DNA of 64,000 bases from Metarhizobium sp017305935 (GCF_029601685.1 NZ_JARRIR010000001.1:310001-374000), one strand, 5' to 3'; shown: positions 43,058 through 52,448, counted from the stretch's first letter. Notes: generated from the letters alone by a model not told the origin. Translations and numbers: made by a program.

Positions 43058-43834
43058 ATGTTGAAGATGCCCTTCTCACTCGCCATCGCCTTCGCGATGC
43101 TTTCCGCCACCGTTGCCGAGGCCAATGACGGCCGCTACGGCACCCGTCCGCCGGTCACCGTCAGCGCCGATCTCTCCGCCCCTTGGGTGATGCAGCTCAC
43201 CAACGGCTCCATGCCGCGCGTCTATGCGCCGCGCCGCGTGGTCAGCCAGCCGCAGGTCTATCAGTATCAGCGCCAGGTGGTGCGCCGCGGGTTGTTCGAG
43301 CAGCGCCAGCCGGTGATGCGGGCGCCGGTGCAGAATGTCGGGCTTGCTCCGGCGCAGCGGCCGGTGAAAAGCCGCTTCGACCCGATGTACCTGCCGCAGA
43401 TGGTCGATTACGACACGAAGGAAAAGGCCGGCACCATCGTCATCGACACCAACAATCGCTTCCTCTATCTCGTGATGGGCGGCGGCAAGGCAAGGCGTTA
43501 CGGCGTCGGCGTCGGCAAGCCGGGCTTCGAATGGGCCGGCTCCCACAAGATCACCCGCAAGGCCGAATGGCCGAGCTGGAATCCGCCCAAGGAAATGATC
43601 TCGCGCGAAGCCGCCAAGGGCCATTACCTGCCGGCCAGCATGGAGGGCGGGCCGGAAAATCCGCTCGGCGCGCGGGCCATGTATCTCGGCTCGACGCTCT
43701 ATCGCATCCACGGCACCAATGCGCCCTGGACGATCGGCTATGCCGTTTCCTCCGGCTGCATCCGCATGCGCAACGAGGATGTGACCGATCTTTACGAGCG
43801 CGTCGACGTCGGGACACGCGTCATCGTGATCTGA
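43058..43834 (+). CDS. L,D-transpeptidase (YkuD family), first of tandem pair
   Basis: A 258-residue envelope enzyme. An N-terminal signal peptide (to about residue 22, AEA-NDG) leads to a basic Pro/Gln/Arg-rich region (40-100). The YkuD catalytic domain (about 125-258) has IHGTNAPWTIG and SSGCIRM with the nucleophile C234. It cross-links peptidoglycan 3-3 or attaches envelope proteins. The conserved RYGVGVGKPGFEWAG and ARAMYLGSTLY strings recur in the next gene, so the two arose by duplication. The upstream region holds a long inverted repeat. Confidence 0.92.
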   Translation: MLKMPFSLAIAFAMLSATVAEANDGRYGTRPPVTVSADLSAPWVMQLTNGSMPRVYAPRRVVSQPQVYQYQRQVVRRGLFEQRQPVMRAPVQNVGLAPAQRPVKSRFDPMYLPQMVDYDTKEKAGTIVIDTNNRFLYLVMGGGKARRYGVGVGKPGFEWAGSHKITRKAEWPSWNPPKEMISREAAKGHYLPASMEGGPENPLGARAMYLGSTLYRIHGTNAPWTIGYAVSSGCIRMRNEDVTDLYERVDVGTRVIVI

Positions 43835-43950
43835 TTGCAACGATATCCGGAAAAATTTCGCAAGACGCCGGATTTCGGCGAGATCGGCGGGTTGCGCCGT
43901 TCCCGATCTGAATTACCGTATCGCAATTGCATTTTCATAAGGGGACATGA

Positions 43951-44646
43951 ATGAACAAGACGCCGACCCGGCTGGCCATGGCGCTGGCCGTTTCGCTGAC
44001 GCTCGCCGCATCCGTCGCCCATGCCGCCGGACCGATGGCGCAGGCGCCCGCCCGCCCGGCCTCCGACGTGACGCGCATCGCCATGCCGTCCAAGCAGGTG
44101 GCGCCGGCCTTCAAGCGCAAGAAGGTGCGCCTGGTGACCGACGAGACCGCCGGCACGATCATCATCGATACCAACAACAAGTATCTCTACTATGTCGAGG
44201 GCAACAACCGCGCCACCCGTTACGGCGTCGGCGTCGGCCGTGACGGTTTCGGCTGGTCGGGCGTCGTCAAGATCGGCCGCAAGTCGGAATGGCCGGACTG
44301 GCGGCCGCCGAAGGAGATGATCGCCCGCGAAGCGCGCAAAGGCCACAAGATCCCGGCCTTCCAGGAAGGCGGCATCGACAATCCGCTCGGTGCCCGCGCC
44401 ATGTATCTCTACAAGGGCGGCCAGGACACCATCTTCCGTATCCACGGCACCAACCAGCCATGGACCATCGGCCTCAACATGTCCTCGGGTTGCATTCGCA
44501 TGATGAATGCCGATGTCGAGCACCTCTATGCTCGGGCGCCCATCGGCACGAAAGTCATCGTCGTCGGTCCCGGCAACCGCCAGGGCAAGGTCGCCTTCGA
44601 GGATCGCGGCGTCGATATCCTGCGCAACCTGTTCGGCGGCGGCTGA
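43951..44646 (+). CDS. L,D-transpeptidase (YkuD family), second of tandem pair
   Basis: A 231-residue exported enzyme homologous to its neighbour, with a signal peptide (to about residue 26, AHAAG) and the YkuD domain (about 65-200) containing IHGTNQPWTIG and SSGCIRM with C181. It shares RYGVGVGRDGFGWSG and ARAMYLYKG with the preceding gene, but its linker is much shorter. GGGG lies before the ATG. The genes are 116 bases apart and likely act on the same wall. A hairpin repeat follows. Confidence 0.92.
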   Translation: MNKTPTRLAMALAVSLTLAASVAHAAGPMAQAPARPASDVTRIAMPSKQVAPAFKRKKVRLVTDETAGTIIIDTNNKYLYYVEGNNRATRYGVGVGRDGFGWSGVVKIGRKSEWPDWRPPKEMIAREARKGHKIPAFQEGGIDNPLGARAMYLYKGGQDTIFRIHGTNQPWTIGLNMSSGCIRMMNADVEHLYARAPIGTKVIVVGPGNRQGKVAFEDRGVDILRNLFGGG

Positions 44647-44661
44647 ACCTGCCTTTCACGC

Positions 44662-44745
44662 GAGCCCTCTCCCCGTACGCGGGAAGAGGGGACTTGCCCA
44701 CCGGCCGTTCGCTCCTGCCTGATCCAAACGGCAGGTGAATGAGGA
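44662..44745. repeat. Intergenic repeat with inverted ends (copy 2)
   Basis: Contains TCTCCCCGTACGCGGGA (44668-44684), identical to the copy at 13832-13848. Its hairpins are CCCTCT with AGAGGG and CCTGCC (44714-44719) with GGCAGG (44730-44735), and it ends GTGAATGAGGA, the complement of a CTCATNC start as in copy 1. Lies between the transpeptidase pair and the secreted-protein gene. Confidence 0.7.
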
Positions 44746-44757
44746 GCAGCTACCCGT

Positions 44758-45258
44758 TCAATTCGCCAGGGCGAATTGCTGGCGGGGCGAGCAGGCGATG
44801 GCCGCCGTGGCGCTGGCCAGTGGTTGCGGCGCGGCATTGCCGCGGGCGGAAGGCGGCACGCGAAAGGCGGTCAGGTCGTAGCGGCCGCGATAGAGACCGG
44901 CGTCGCCGGCCTGCCGCTGCAGCACGGCGGCGATTTCGACCACATCCATGCCGAGATCGCCATAAGCACGGGCGAGGAGGCGGATCTTCATCGTCCGGTC
45001 GTCGGTCCAGTATTGCGACAGCATCTGCGAGGTCAGGTCCAGATGCCGCAGGCTCTCCGGCACCCCGGCCTGGCGGGTATCGATGGCGCCGCGAATATGC
45101 TCCAGCCGGCCGCCATCCTGATCGTTGAACTGCAGTTCGAACGAGGCCGACAACGCCGCGTCATCGGCGGCGCAACTCAACCGGTCGCCGGCCAGCGCCG
45201 GGGACAGGCCGGCGGCGAACAGGCCGGCGGCAAGAAAAATGGCTTTCCGACTGCCCAT
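44758..45258 (-). CDS. Secreted protein of unknown function
   Basis: A 166-residue protein with a signal peptide (MGSRKAIFLAAGLFAAGLSP, cut near ALA-GDR). The mature domain runs from about 25 to 166 with two cysteines (LSCAADD near the start, IACSPRQ near the end), which could form a disulphide, and the segments FELQFNDQDGGRLEHIRGAI and LLARAYGDLGMDVVE. No family recognised. GGAG lies six bases before the ATG. Downstream of it lies glcF on the same strand 1.1 kb further back is not coupled; it appears to stand alone. Confidence 0.65.
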   Translation of the reverse strand: MGSRKAIFLAAGLFAAGLSPALAGDRLSCAADDAALSASFELQFNDQDGGRLEHIRGAIDTRQAGVPESLRHLDLTSQMLSQYWTDDRTMKIRLLARAYGDLGMDVVEIAAVLQRQAGDAGLYRGRYDLTAFRVPPSARGNAAPQPLASATAAIACSPRQQFALAN

Positions 45259-45342
45259 GGCGATCTCCGGTTCATGGTGCTTGAACCGCCATGATAGCAG
45301 CGACCTTCCTCTCTTCGATTAAGCCGATCGCTCGGATACGAT

Positions 45343-46656
45343 TCAAGTTGCGAGGGATTTTTCCGGCAGGCCGGCCGGGCGCGGGCCGCCATAGGCCCAG
45401 TCGAGAAGCTGGACGGTGTGCAGCATCGGCGTCGCGGTCGCTGATGCGATCTGCGTCATGCAGCCGATATTCCCGGCGGCGATCACATCCGGGCGCGTGG
45501 CCATGATGTTCTTGACCTTGCGCGCCTTCAGCCGGTCGGAAATCTCCGTCTGCAGGATGTTATAGGTGCCGGCCGAGCCGCAGCACAGATGCCCCTCCGG
45601 CGGATCGCGCACAACAAAGCCGGCGGTCTTGAGGAGTTGCTTGGGCAGCGTGGTGATCTTCTGGCCGTGCTGCATCGAGCAGGCGGAATGATAGGCGACC
45701 GTCAACCCCTTGGGCGGACAGACGGGCAGGTCGAGCGTCGCCAGATATTCGGTGACGTCCTTCGCCAACGCCGAGACCCGCGCCGCCTTTTCGGCATAGG
45801 CGGGATCGAGGCGCAGCATATGGCCGTAATCCTTGATCGTGGTGCCGCAGCCCGACGCCGTGATGACGATGGCATCCAGCCAGCCCGCCTCGATCTCGCG
45901 CGTCCAGGCATCGACATTGGCCCGCGCGAAGCCGAGCGCCTGCTCCTCCCGGCCCATATGATGCACCAGCGCGCCGCAGCACCCCTCGCCTTGCGGCGCC
46001 ACCACCTCGACGCCGAGGCGGGTGAGCAGCGCGATGGTCGCGGCATTGATGGCGGGATCGAGCACCGGCTGGGCGCAGCCGGTCAGGATCGCCACCCGCC
46101 CGCGTTTTTCGCCCCTGGCCGGATGGCCGCCGGCTCGTGAGAGCGACGAGGCGGCCGGCACGCTTGCCGGGGCCAGCCGCAGCATGGCGGCGAAGGGTTT
46201 GAGGCCGGCGCGGTCGAACAGCGGCGCGAGCGGCCGGCCGAGACGGGCAAGCCGCAGGGCGGCGCGGAAGCGCGCCGGATAGGGCAACACCATGGCGAGC
46301 ACGCCGCGCACCAGCCGGTCGGCGAAGGGCCGCCTGTAGGTCTTTTCGATATGGATGCGGGCATGATCGACCAGATGCATGTAATCGACGCCCGAGGGAC
46401 AGGTGGTGACGCAGGACAGGCAGGAGAGGCAGCGGTCGATATGTTTCGTCACCTGCGCGTCCGCCGGCCGGCCGTTTTCCAGCATGTCCTTAATGAGATA
46501 GATGCGGCCGCGCGGACTGTCCAGCTCGTCGCCGAGCGTCACATAGGTCGGACAGGTGGCGGTGCAAAAGCCGCAATGCACGCATTTGCGCAGGATCTTT
46601 TCCGATTCCGCGACCTGGGGATCGGTCAGCTGGGCGGCGGTGAAATTGGTTTGCAT
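45343..46656 (-). CDS. glcF: Glycolate oxidase iron-sulfur subunit
   Basis: A 437-residue subunit of the membrane-associated glycolate oxidase GlcDEF. It carries two [4Fe-4S] ferredoxin motifs, CVHCGFCTATC (C25, C28, C31, C35) and CLSCLSCVTTC (C76, C79, C82, C86), and two CCG-type domains (GCCGALVHHMGREE and CCGSAGTYNIL). It carries electrons from the FAD subunit to the respiratory chain. It starts about 20 bases after glcE and is the last gene of glcD-glcE-glcF. Confidence 0.95.
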   Translation of the reverse strand: MQTNFTAAQLTDPQVAESEKILRKCVHCGFCTATCPTYVTLGDELDSPRGRIYLIKDMLENGRPADAQVTKHIDRCLSCLSCVTTCPSGVDYMHLVDHARIHIEKTYRRPFADRLVRGVLAMVLPYPARFRAALRLARLGRPLAPLFDRAGLKPFAAMLRLAPASVPAASSLSRAGGHPARGEKRGRVAILTGCAQPVLDPAINAATIALLTRLGVEVVAPQGEGCCGALVHHMGREEQALGFARANVDAWTREIEAGWLDAIVITASGCGTTIKDYGHMLRLDPAYAEKAARVSALAKDVTEYLATLDLPVCPPKGLTVAYHSACSMQHGQKITTLPKQLLKTAGFVVRDPPEGHLCCGSAGTYNILQTEISDRLKARKVKNIMATRPDVIAAGNIGCMTQIASATATPMLHTVQLLDWAYGGPRPAGLPEKSLAT

Positions 46657-46676
46657 CGTCTCTCGCCTTCGACTCG

Positions 46677-47873
46677 TCAGCCCATCTTGCCCGGATTGAA
46701 AATGCCCTGCGGATCGAGCGCGGCCTTGACCCGGGCCGACAGCAGCGCCACGCCCGGGGCCTGCGGCTCGAAGGCCGGGGTGGCGGCGCGGGCGGCGGGG
46801 GATGCGCGCAGGAGGGTGGCGTGGCCGCCGCCCAGCGCTTTCATATAGCCGCGCAGCAACATCGCTTCCGGATCCGATTCCATGCGCATCCAGACAAGGC
46901 CGCCCTGCCAGTCGTAATAGGCGTCGACGCCGGTTTCGAGACGCAGCGCCGCGACCAGTTGATGGCCGGCGGAGGGGCCGACGGAGACGCGCCAGAGGGG
47001 ACGCGGCGTGCCATCGGCATAGGGGTGGATATCGCGGACTTCCCGCCAGAGGCGATGGCTCGCCTCGCCGTCCAGCCGCGAGACCGGGCCGTAGGCGGCC
47101 ATGACAGCGGCCAGTTTCTCCATGCGCAACGCCACCGAGGCGGCGAGGCCCTCCAGGCGCAGCACGGTGGCCGCGCCATCGGCCAGAACACCGCCGGCGA
47201 AGCGGCCCTTGACACTTTCCGGCAGGTGGGCGGCGCCGGAGACCTCGACCGGCAGCGCCATGGCGGCTGCCATGGCATGGGCGGCCTCGGCATCGTTGAG
47301 GCCGGAAATCACCAGCGTTTCCACCGCCTTGCCCACCGGCAGCACGCGAAATGTGACTTCGGTGAGGAAGCCGAGCGTGCCATGCGAGCCGGCAAGCAGT
47401 TTGACCAGATCAAGGCCGGTGACGTTTTTCATCACCCGGCCGCCATTGGCGATCGCCTCACCGCGGCCGTTGACGAAGCGGATGCCGAGGAGGCTGTCGC
47501 GCGCCGCGCCGGCCACGAAGCGGCGCGGGCCGGAGACGTTGGCGGCAAAGACGCCGCCGATGGTCGGCTCGCCCTCGGTGCCCATTGCAGCGCGGTGATC
47601 GGCGGGCTCGAAGGCGAGCATCTGGCCGTTTTCGGCAAGTGCCGCCTGCACGTCTTCGACTGGTGTGCCGGCCTTGGCGGTCATCACCATTTCGGCCGGA
47701 TTATAGGCGGTAATACCGGCGGTCGCGCGCGACGAAAGCACCGTTTCCGCTGCCACCGCATTGCCGAAGCCGGCGCGGGTATTACCGCCGCAGACGCCAA
47801 GCGGGGCGGAACGGGCGGCGTGGTCACGGACGATGTCGCAGGCTTCCGCCTCGGTTTGCGGACGAAGCATCAT
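46677..47873 (-). CDS. glcE: Glycolate oxidase subunit GlcE (FAD-binding)
   Basis: A 398-residue FAD-linked subunit with the PCMH-type FAD domain (LGVCGGNTRAGFGNAV near residue 25, then GTEGEPTIGGVFAANVSGP) and shorter than GlcD, as expected for GlcE. Required with GlcD and GlcF to oxidise glycolate to glyoxylate. The start ATG overlaps the glcD stop (ATGA, 47870-47873), so translation is coupled. Normal length for the family. Confidence 0.95.
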   Translation of the reverse strand: MMLRPQTEAEACDIVRDHAARSAPLGVCGGNTRAGFGNAVAAETVLSSRATAGITAYNPAEMVMTAKAGTPVEDVQAALAENGQMLAFEPADHRAAMGTEGEPTIGGVFAANVSGPRRFVAGAARDSLLGIRFVNGRGEAIANGGRVMKNVTGLDLVKLLAGSHGTLGFLTEVTFRVLPVGKAVETLVISGLNDAEAAHAMAAAMALPVEVSGAAHLPESVKGRFAGGVLADGAATVLRLEGLAASVALRMEKLAAVMAAYGPVSRLDGEASHRLWREVRDIHPYADGTPRPLWRVSVGPSAGHQLVAALRLETGVDAYYDWQGGLVWMRMESDPEAMLLRGYMKALGGGHATLLRASPAARAATPAFEPQAPGVALLSARVKAALDPQGIFNPGKMG

Positions 47874-49309
47874 GCCGCCGACCGGCCGTCAAGCGGGAAC
47901 ACCTTGGACGGATTGAGCAGCCATTGCGGATCGAAGGCGGCACGCACGGCCATCTGCTGGTCGAGATCGGCTTTCTTGTATTGATGGGTCATCAGGTCAC
48001 GTTTTTCGATGCCGACGCCGTGCTCGCCAGTCAGGCAGCCGCCGGCATCGACGCAGAGCTTCAGGATCTCGTTGCCGGCCTGTTCGGCGCGGGCGGCGTC
48101 TTCGGGGTCGTTGGCGTTGAACAGGATCAGCGGATGCATGTTGCCGTCGCCGGCATGGAAGACATTGGCGACGCGCAGGCCGAGACGGTCGACGATCTCC
48201 GACGTCTTCTTCAGCACATGGGAAAGCTGGCTGAGCGGCACGGTGCCGTCCATGCAGATGTAATCGGCGATGCGGCCCGTCGCGCCGAAGGCGGATTTGC
48301 GGCCTTTCCAGATCGCCGCCGCCTCGGTCGCCGACTGGCATTCGCGCACCGTCTTCACCCCATGGCGGCGGGCGATCTCGACGATGCCGGACAGCATTGC
48401 TTCCATTTCCGGCTCCGAACCCTCGACCTCGACAATCAGCAGCGCGCCGACATCGAGCGGATAGCCGGCCTTGGCGAAGGCTTCGCAGATCTCGATCGCC
48501 GGCTTGTCCATGAATTCGATGGCGACCGGGATGATGCCGGAGCCGATGACATCGGCGACGCAGGAACCCGCCTCTTCCGAGGTCTCGAAACCGAACAACA
48601 CCGGCCGCGCGCCCTCCGGACGGGCGATGAGGCGCACGGTCGCCTCGGTGACGATGCCGAGCTGGCCCTCATGGCCGCAGACGAGGCCGAGAAGATCATA
48701 GCCGGCGCTATCGAGATGCTTGCCGCCGAGTTCGATCACCGTGCCGTCGATCAAGACAAGAGTGACGCCGAGCAGGTTGTTGGTGGTGACGCCGTATTTC
48801 AGGCAATGGGCGCCGCCGGAATTCATGCCGATATTGCCGCCGATGGTGCAGGCGAGCTGCGAACTCGGATCCGGCGCGTAGAAGAATCCCTCCGCCATCA
48901 CCGCCTCGGAAATATTGAGATTGGTGACACCCGCCTGCACCGTGGCGCAGCGGTTGGCGAAGTCCACATCGAGGATGCGCGTCATCTTCGACAGGCCGAT
49001 CACCACCGCATCCTCCTGCGGAATGGCGCCGCCCGAAAGCGAGGTGCCCGCGCCGCGCGGCACCACCGGAATGGCATATTTGTGGCAATAGCGCAGAACC
49101 GCCGCCACCTCTTCCGTGGTGCGCGGCAACGCGACGGCCAGCGGCAGACGGCGATAGGAGACGAAGGCGTCGGTCTCGAACGGCACCAGCTCGCGCGGCT
49201 CGTGAATCAATCCATCCTTCGCCAGCAGATCGGCGAGATCCGCGACGATCTGTCGGCGACGCGCCAGGATGGCCGGCTGCGGCTCCAGAAACCGAATGAA
49301 ACCGCTCAT
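47870..49309 (-). CDS. glcD: Glycolate oxidase subunit GlcD (FAD-linked catalytic)
   Basis: A 479-residue FAD-linked oxidase that converts glycolate to glyoxylate. The FAD-binding PCMH domain has PVVPRGAGTSLSGGAIP and TIGGNIGMNSGG, and the C-terminal substrate domain contains FHAGDGNMHPLI and LTGEHGVGIEKRDLM. Start at ATG 49309 with GGGAGG four bases before it; a start five codons upstream is less well placed. First gene of glcDEF, divergent from a LysR-type gene with a dyad between them. A separate FadR-type regulator lies about 2.3 kb away. Confidence 0.95.
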   Translation of the reverse strand: MSGFIRFLEPQPAILARRRQIVADLADLLAKDGLIHEPRELVPFETDAFVSYRRLPLAVALPRTTEEVAAVLRYCHKYAIPVVPRGAGTSLSGGAIPQEDAVVIGLSKMTRILDVDFANRCATVQAGVTNLNISEAVMAEGFFYAPDPSSQLACTIGGNIGMNSGGAHCLKYGVTTNNLLGVTLVLIDGTVIELGGKHLDSAGYDLLGLVCGHEGQLGIVTEATVRLIARPEGARPVLFGFETSEEAGSCVADVIGSGIIPVAIEFMDKPAIEICEAFAKAGYPLDVGALLIVEVEGSEPEMEAMLSGIVEIARRHGVKTVRECQSATEAAAIWKGRKSAFGATGRIADYICMDGTVPLSQLSHVLKKTSEIVDRLGLRVANVFHAGDGNMHPLILFNANDPEDAARAEQAGNEILKLCVDAGGCLTGEHGVGIEKRDLMTHQYKKADLDQQMAVRAAFDPQWLLNPSKVFPLDGRSAA

Positions 49310-49339
49310 CTGGCCTCCCGCCATAGTCCTTGAGCCAAC

Positions 49340-49358
49340 TGGTATTTTTCCTTTACCA
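49340..49358. promoter_or_regulatory. Dyad between glcD and divergent lysR
   Basis: TGGTA, 9 bases, TACCA, which includes the T-N11-A core of LysR sites. It lies 31 bases before the glcD start and 65 before the lysR start. The ACTGGT and ACCACTT half-sites also resemble FadR/GlcC half-sites, but the spacing is larger than for that family. Confidence 0.5.
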
Positions 49359-49422
49359 CTTCACCCACGGCGGCGCAAATGCTAAACACTTTCAACCATG
49401 CGGAATAAATGGAGCGCCGGCT

Positions 49423-50319
49423 ATGACGAAATTCGAGGATCTCGACGTCTTCGCCCGCGTGGTGTCGCTGGGCAGCATGTCGATGGCGGGACGGGCGCTG
49501 AACCTGTCGCCGGCGGTGGTTTCCAAGCGCATCAAGCGGCTGGAGGACCGGCTGGGCACCAGACTCCTGCAGCGCACGACGCGGCAGATTTCGCTGACCG
49601 AGGCGGGACAGGGGTTTTACGAGCGGGTGCTGTCGATCCTCGCCGGCATCGACGAGGCCGAGTCCTATGTCTCCGGCCGCTCGGCGCGCATCCAGGGCAT
49701 GCTGAAGGTGACGGCGCCGACCTCCTTCGGCCGCATGCATGTCGCGCCGCATCTGAAACCCTTCCTGGAAACCCATCCGGACCTGTCGCTGCACATGGTG
49801 CTCTCGGACGATTTCACCGACATCGTCGGCGGCGGCTACGACCTGGCGATCCGCATCGCGGAGCTTGGCGATTCCAGCCTCGTCGCCCGCAAGCTGGCGC
49901 CGGTTCGGCGTGTGCTCTGCGCCACGCCCGACTACATCTTCGCCCATGGCATGCCGGAAAGCGTCGAGGATCTGCGCCACCACCTGTGCCTGCGCCCGCA
50001 CAACAACGATGTCTGGAAACTGGAGGGACCGCGGGGAGCGGTGACCTACCGGCCACAGGAACGGCTGATCACCAATTCCAGCGAAGTGATCCGCGAGGCG
50101 GTTTTGGCCGGCATGGGCATTGCGCTGCGCTCCACCTGGGATATCGGCCCGGAGCTGAAGAGCGGCCGGCTTGTGCGGGTGCTGCCAGAGCTGGAAAGCT
50201 CGCGCAACGTCGCCGTTTTCGCCGTGTATCCTAGTCGCCAGTTCCTGCCGGCCAAGGTGCGGCTGTTCATCGATTATCTCAGCGCTCTCTACAGCCCGGT
50301 GCCGAACTGGGAGCGTTAG
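49423..50319 (+). CDS. LysR-family transcriptional regulator divergent from glcDEF
   Basis: A 298-residue LysR protein: helix-turn-helix at about 1-60 (FARVVSLGSMSMAGRALNLSP, then VVSKRIKRLEDRLGTRLL) and an effector domain from about 85 to 295 with GYDLAIRIAELGDSSLVARKL, typical of the CrgA-like group. ATG 49423 has GGAGC nine bases upstream; the longer reading frame to 49330 covers the shared promoter and is rejected. It likely regulates glcDEF or itself. Ends 25 bases before the convergent acyltransferase gene. Confidence 0.9.
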   Translation: MTKFEDLDVFARVVSLGSMSMAGRALNLSPAVVSKRIKRLEDRLGTRLLQRTTRQISLTEAGQGFYERVLSILAGIDEAESYVSGRSARIQGMLKVTAPTSFGRMHVAPHLKPFLETHPDLSLHMVLSDDFTDIVGGGYDLAIRIAELGDSSLVARKLAPVRRVLCATPDYIFAHGMPESVEDLRHHLCLRPHNNDVWKLEGPRGAVTYRPQERLITNSSEVIREAVLAGMGIALRSTWDIGPELKSGRLVRVLPELESSRNVAVFAVYPSRQFLPAKVRLFIDYLSALYSPVPNWER

Positions 50320-50344
50320 CGATCTCGCTTCGGCTGGTCATGCC

Positions 50345-51478
50345 CTAGGCGGCGGCTCGACCGCGCGTTTTCACCGGGCTGAACAGGCCGTTGATCGCCC
50401 TGGCCGCCGCCGGTTCGAACCAGCGGGACGAGGCGATGGACAACCCCACGGCGGCAGCGATCGCCACCGGCAGGAAGACGTAGAAATTCATGACCTGCAT
50501 CGGCTCCAGCACCCGTCTCCAGCCGATATTGAGCAGCAGCGAGGCGACGACCGGGTGAATGAGATAAAGGCTGAAGGACGCCAGCGACAGACCGTCCAGG
50601 AAACCGAGATAGCCGGAAGCCAACGGAGCCTGGCGCTCGGCGACCGCCGCCAGGAAAATCGCCAGGGACAGCAGGGCCAGGGCCGGATATCCCGCCGCCA
50701 TGCCGTTCCACATCATAACGATGACAAGCGTGAACACGCCCCAGACCACGGCATGATTGGCCCAGGCAAGCCGTACCCGGCGCGAGCCTATGGCGATGAC
50801 GGCGCCGATGGTGAAATCCACGAAGGCGCGATAGGCGCCCCAGGTATCGGCCAGATACCATTCGTCGAAGGGCATGACGCCCGCCGCCACCATGCCTTCG
50901 ACCATCAGGATCGACAGGGCGGCCAGCGCGACGAGCCCCGTCAGTCCGCCAAAACGCCAGGCGAGAATGGTGACCGGCAACAGCAGATAGCATAACCATT
51001 CCGCCGAGAGCGTCCAGCCGACATAGTTGAAGGTGAGTTCTTCGGTGAAGCCCCAGCCTTGCACGAGCAGGATATTGGCCGGCAAGGCGGCGAAATCGTA
51101 ACGGCCGGGCGAATGCGAGGTGACGACACCGAAGTGAACGAGCATGCCGATGCCGACGAAATAGACGAGCGTGGCCGCATACAGCGGATAGATGCGCACA
51201 ACGCGCCGCAAAAGGAACTGCCAGTAGGAATTGCGCTCGACAAGCAGTCGGTCGCTATAGCGCTCCATGATCAGAAAGCCGGAGACGATCAGGAACATGT
51301 CCAGCAAAGGCATCAACGACAACAGCCTGACGGTCCCCGCGAGCGCGCTCGGCGGGCCGTAGCTGAGGAAATGGAATATCATGACCAGAAGGGCCGCCAT
51401 GACCCGCCAACTGCCGAGAATACGAAACTGCACGCCACACGCCACCCGCGAAATACGATCTTCGACAGGGCATATCAT
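50345..51478 (-). CDS. Acyltransferase 3 family membrane protein (OafA/YrhL-like)
   Basis: A 377-residue integral membrane O-acyltransferase with about ten transmembrane segments. It begins with the typical region containing the catalytic histidine (FRILGSWRVMAALLVMIFHF), then FLIVSGFLIMERY and RRVVRIYPLYAATLV. Such proteins add acetyl or other acyl groups to surface polysaccharides or Nod-factor-like molecules. The frame is open upstream to 51709, but the first 77 residues are not family-like; ATG 51478 gives the usual length. Convergent with the lysR gene and divergent from the FadR-type gene. Confidence 0.88.
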   Translation of the reverse strand: MICPVEDRISRVACGVQFRILGSWRVMAALLVMIFHFLSYGPPSALAGTVRLLSLMPLLDMFLIVSGFLIMERYSDRLLVERNSYWQFLLRRVVRIYPLYAATLVYFVGIGMLVHFGVVTSHSPGRYDFAALPANILLVQGWGFTEELTFNYVGWTLSAEWLCYLLLPVTILAWRFGGLTGLVALAALSILMVEGMVAAGVMPFDEWYLADTWGAYRAFVDFTIGAVIAIGSRRVRLAWANHAVVWGVFTLVIVMMWNGMAAGYPALALLSLAIFLAAVAERQAPLASGYLGFLDGLSLASFSLYLIHPVVASLLLNIGWRRVLEPMQVMNFYVFLPVAIAAAVGLSIASSRWFEPAAARAINGLFSPVKTRGRAAA

Positions 51479-51659
51479 TCTTTCTCGCCGCCTTTGCAGA
51501 AATCGCGCCGCAACGTTAACGTGGCGAAGCGGCAAGGCCCGCCGCTGACGCACGGCCGATCCGGGCCGCCATTGACATGGCTGCCGGAATGCTCTTGTTT
51601 CCGAACGACTTCGGGCGCAAAACGCTGGCTTGATGGCCATCACTATCAGAGGTAACGGC

Positions 51660-52448
51660 GTGACCGATGAGAACCATCCGCTTTTTTCCCGCGTCGAGCA
51701 CAATCGCACGGCCGACGGCGTGGTTCACCAGATCGAGACGCTGATCCTCGATGGCGTGCTGCGCGACGGTGACCGCCTGCCGGGCGAACGTGATCTGGCG
51801 CAGCGGCTCGACGTCTCCCGCCCGATCCTGCGCGAGGCGTTGAAGGAGCTGGAAACGCGCGGCCTGCTCGCCAGCACCCATGGCGGCGGCACCTTCGTCG
51901 CCGATATCGTCGGCCAGATCTTTTCCCGGCCGCTGGCCGAGCTGATCGCCCGCCATGAACGCGCCACCCAGGACTACCTCGACTATCGCCGCGAGATGGA
52001 GGGGCTGACGGCGGAGCTTGCCGCCCGGCGCGCCACCGCCACCGACCGGGCGATCCTGACGGCCATCGTCGAGCGCATGCGCGCCGCCCATGAAAGCGGC
52101 AGCTTCGAGGAGGAACTGGCCACCGATATCGAGCTCCACAACGCCATCGGCGAGGCCGCCCACAACATTATGCTGATGCATACGCTGCGCGCCTGCTACC
52201 GGCTGCTGACGCAGGGCATCTTCTTCCACCGCCAGATGGTGTTCAACACGCCAGGCGCACGCGACCGGCTGCTTGGCCAGCACGTCGCCATCCACGACGC
52301 CATCCTCGCCAGCGACCCTGCCGCCGCCCGGCGGGCGGCCGAGGCTCACATCGACTATATCGTCGAGACGATGCGCGAGACGCAGCGCAACGGCGAATGG
52401 GCGCGCATCGCGCGCCTGCGTCTTCTCCAGCGCGAGACCCGCGCCTGA
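51660..52448 (+). CDS. GntR/FadR-subfamily transcriptional regulator
   Basis: A 262-residue regulator with an N-terminal winged helix (LPGERDLAQRLDVSRPILREALKEL split by a turn; HTH about residues 20-80) and an all-helical FCD ligand domain (about 100-235). The DIELHNAIGEAAHN and HVAIHDAI segments carry likely metal-binding His and Asp. It resembles the GlcC/LldR/PdhR group, so glycolate, lactate or pyruvate may be the ligand, which would suit the nearby glcDEF (inference). I prefer GTG 51660, with AGAGG seven bases before it, over ATG 51633, which has no ribosome-binding site. Confidence 0.87.
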   Translation: MTDENHPLFSRVEHNRTADGVVHQIETLILDGVLRDGDRLPGERDLAQRLDVSRPILREALKELETRGLLASTHGGGTFVADIVGQIFSRPLAELIARHERATQDYLDYRREMEGLTAELAARRATATDRAILTAIVERMRAAHESGSFEEELATDIELHNAIGEAAHNIMLMHTLRACYRLLTQGIFFHRQMVFNTPGARDRLLGQHVAIHDAILASDPAAARRAAEAHIDYIVETMRETQRNGEWARIARLRLLQRETRA

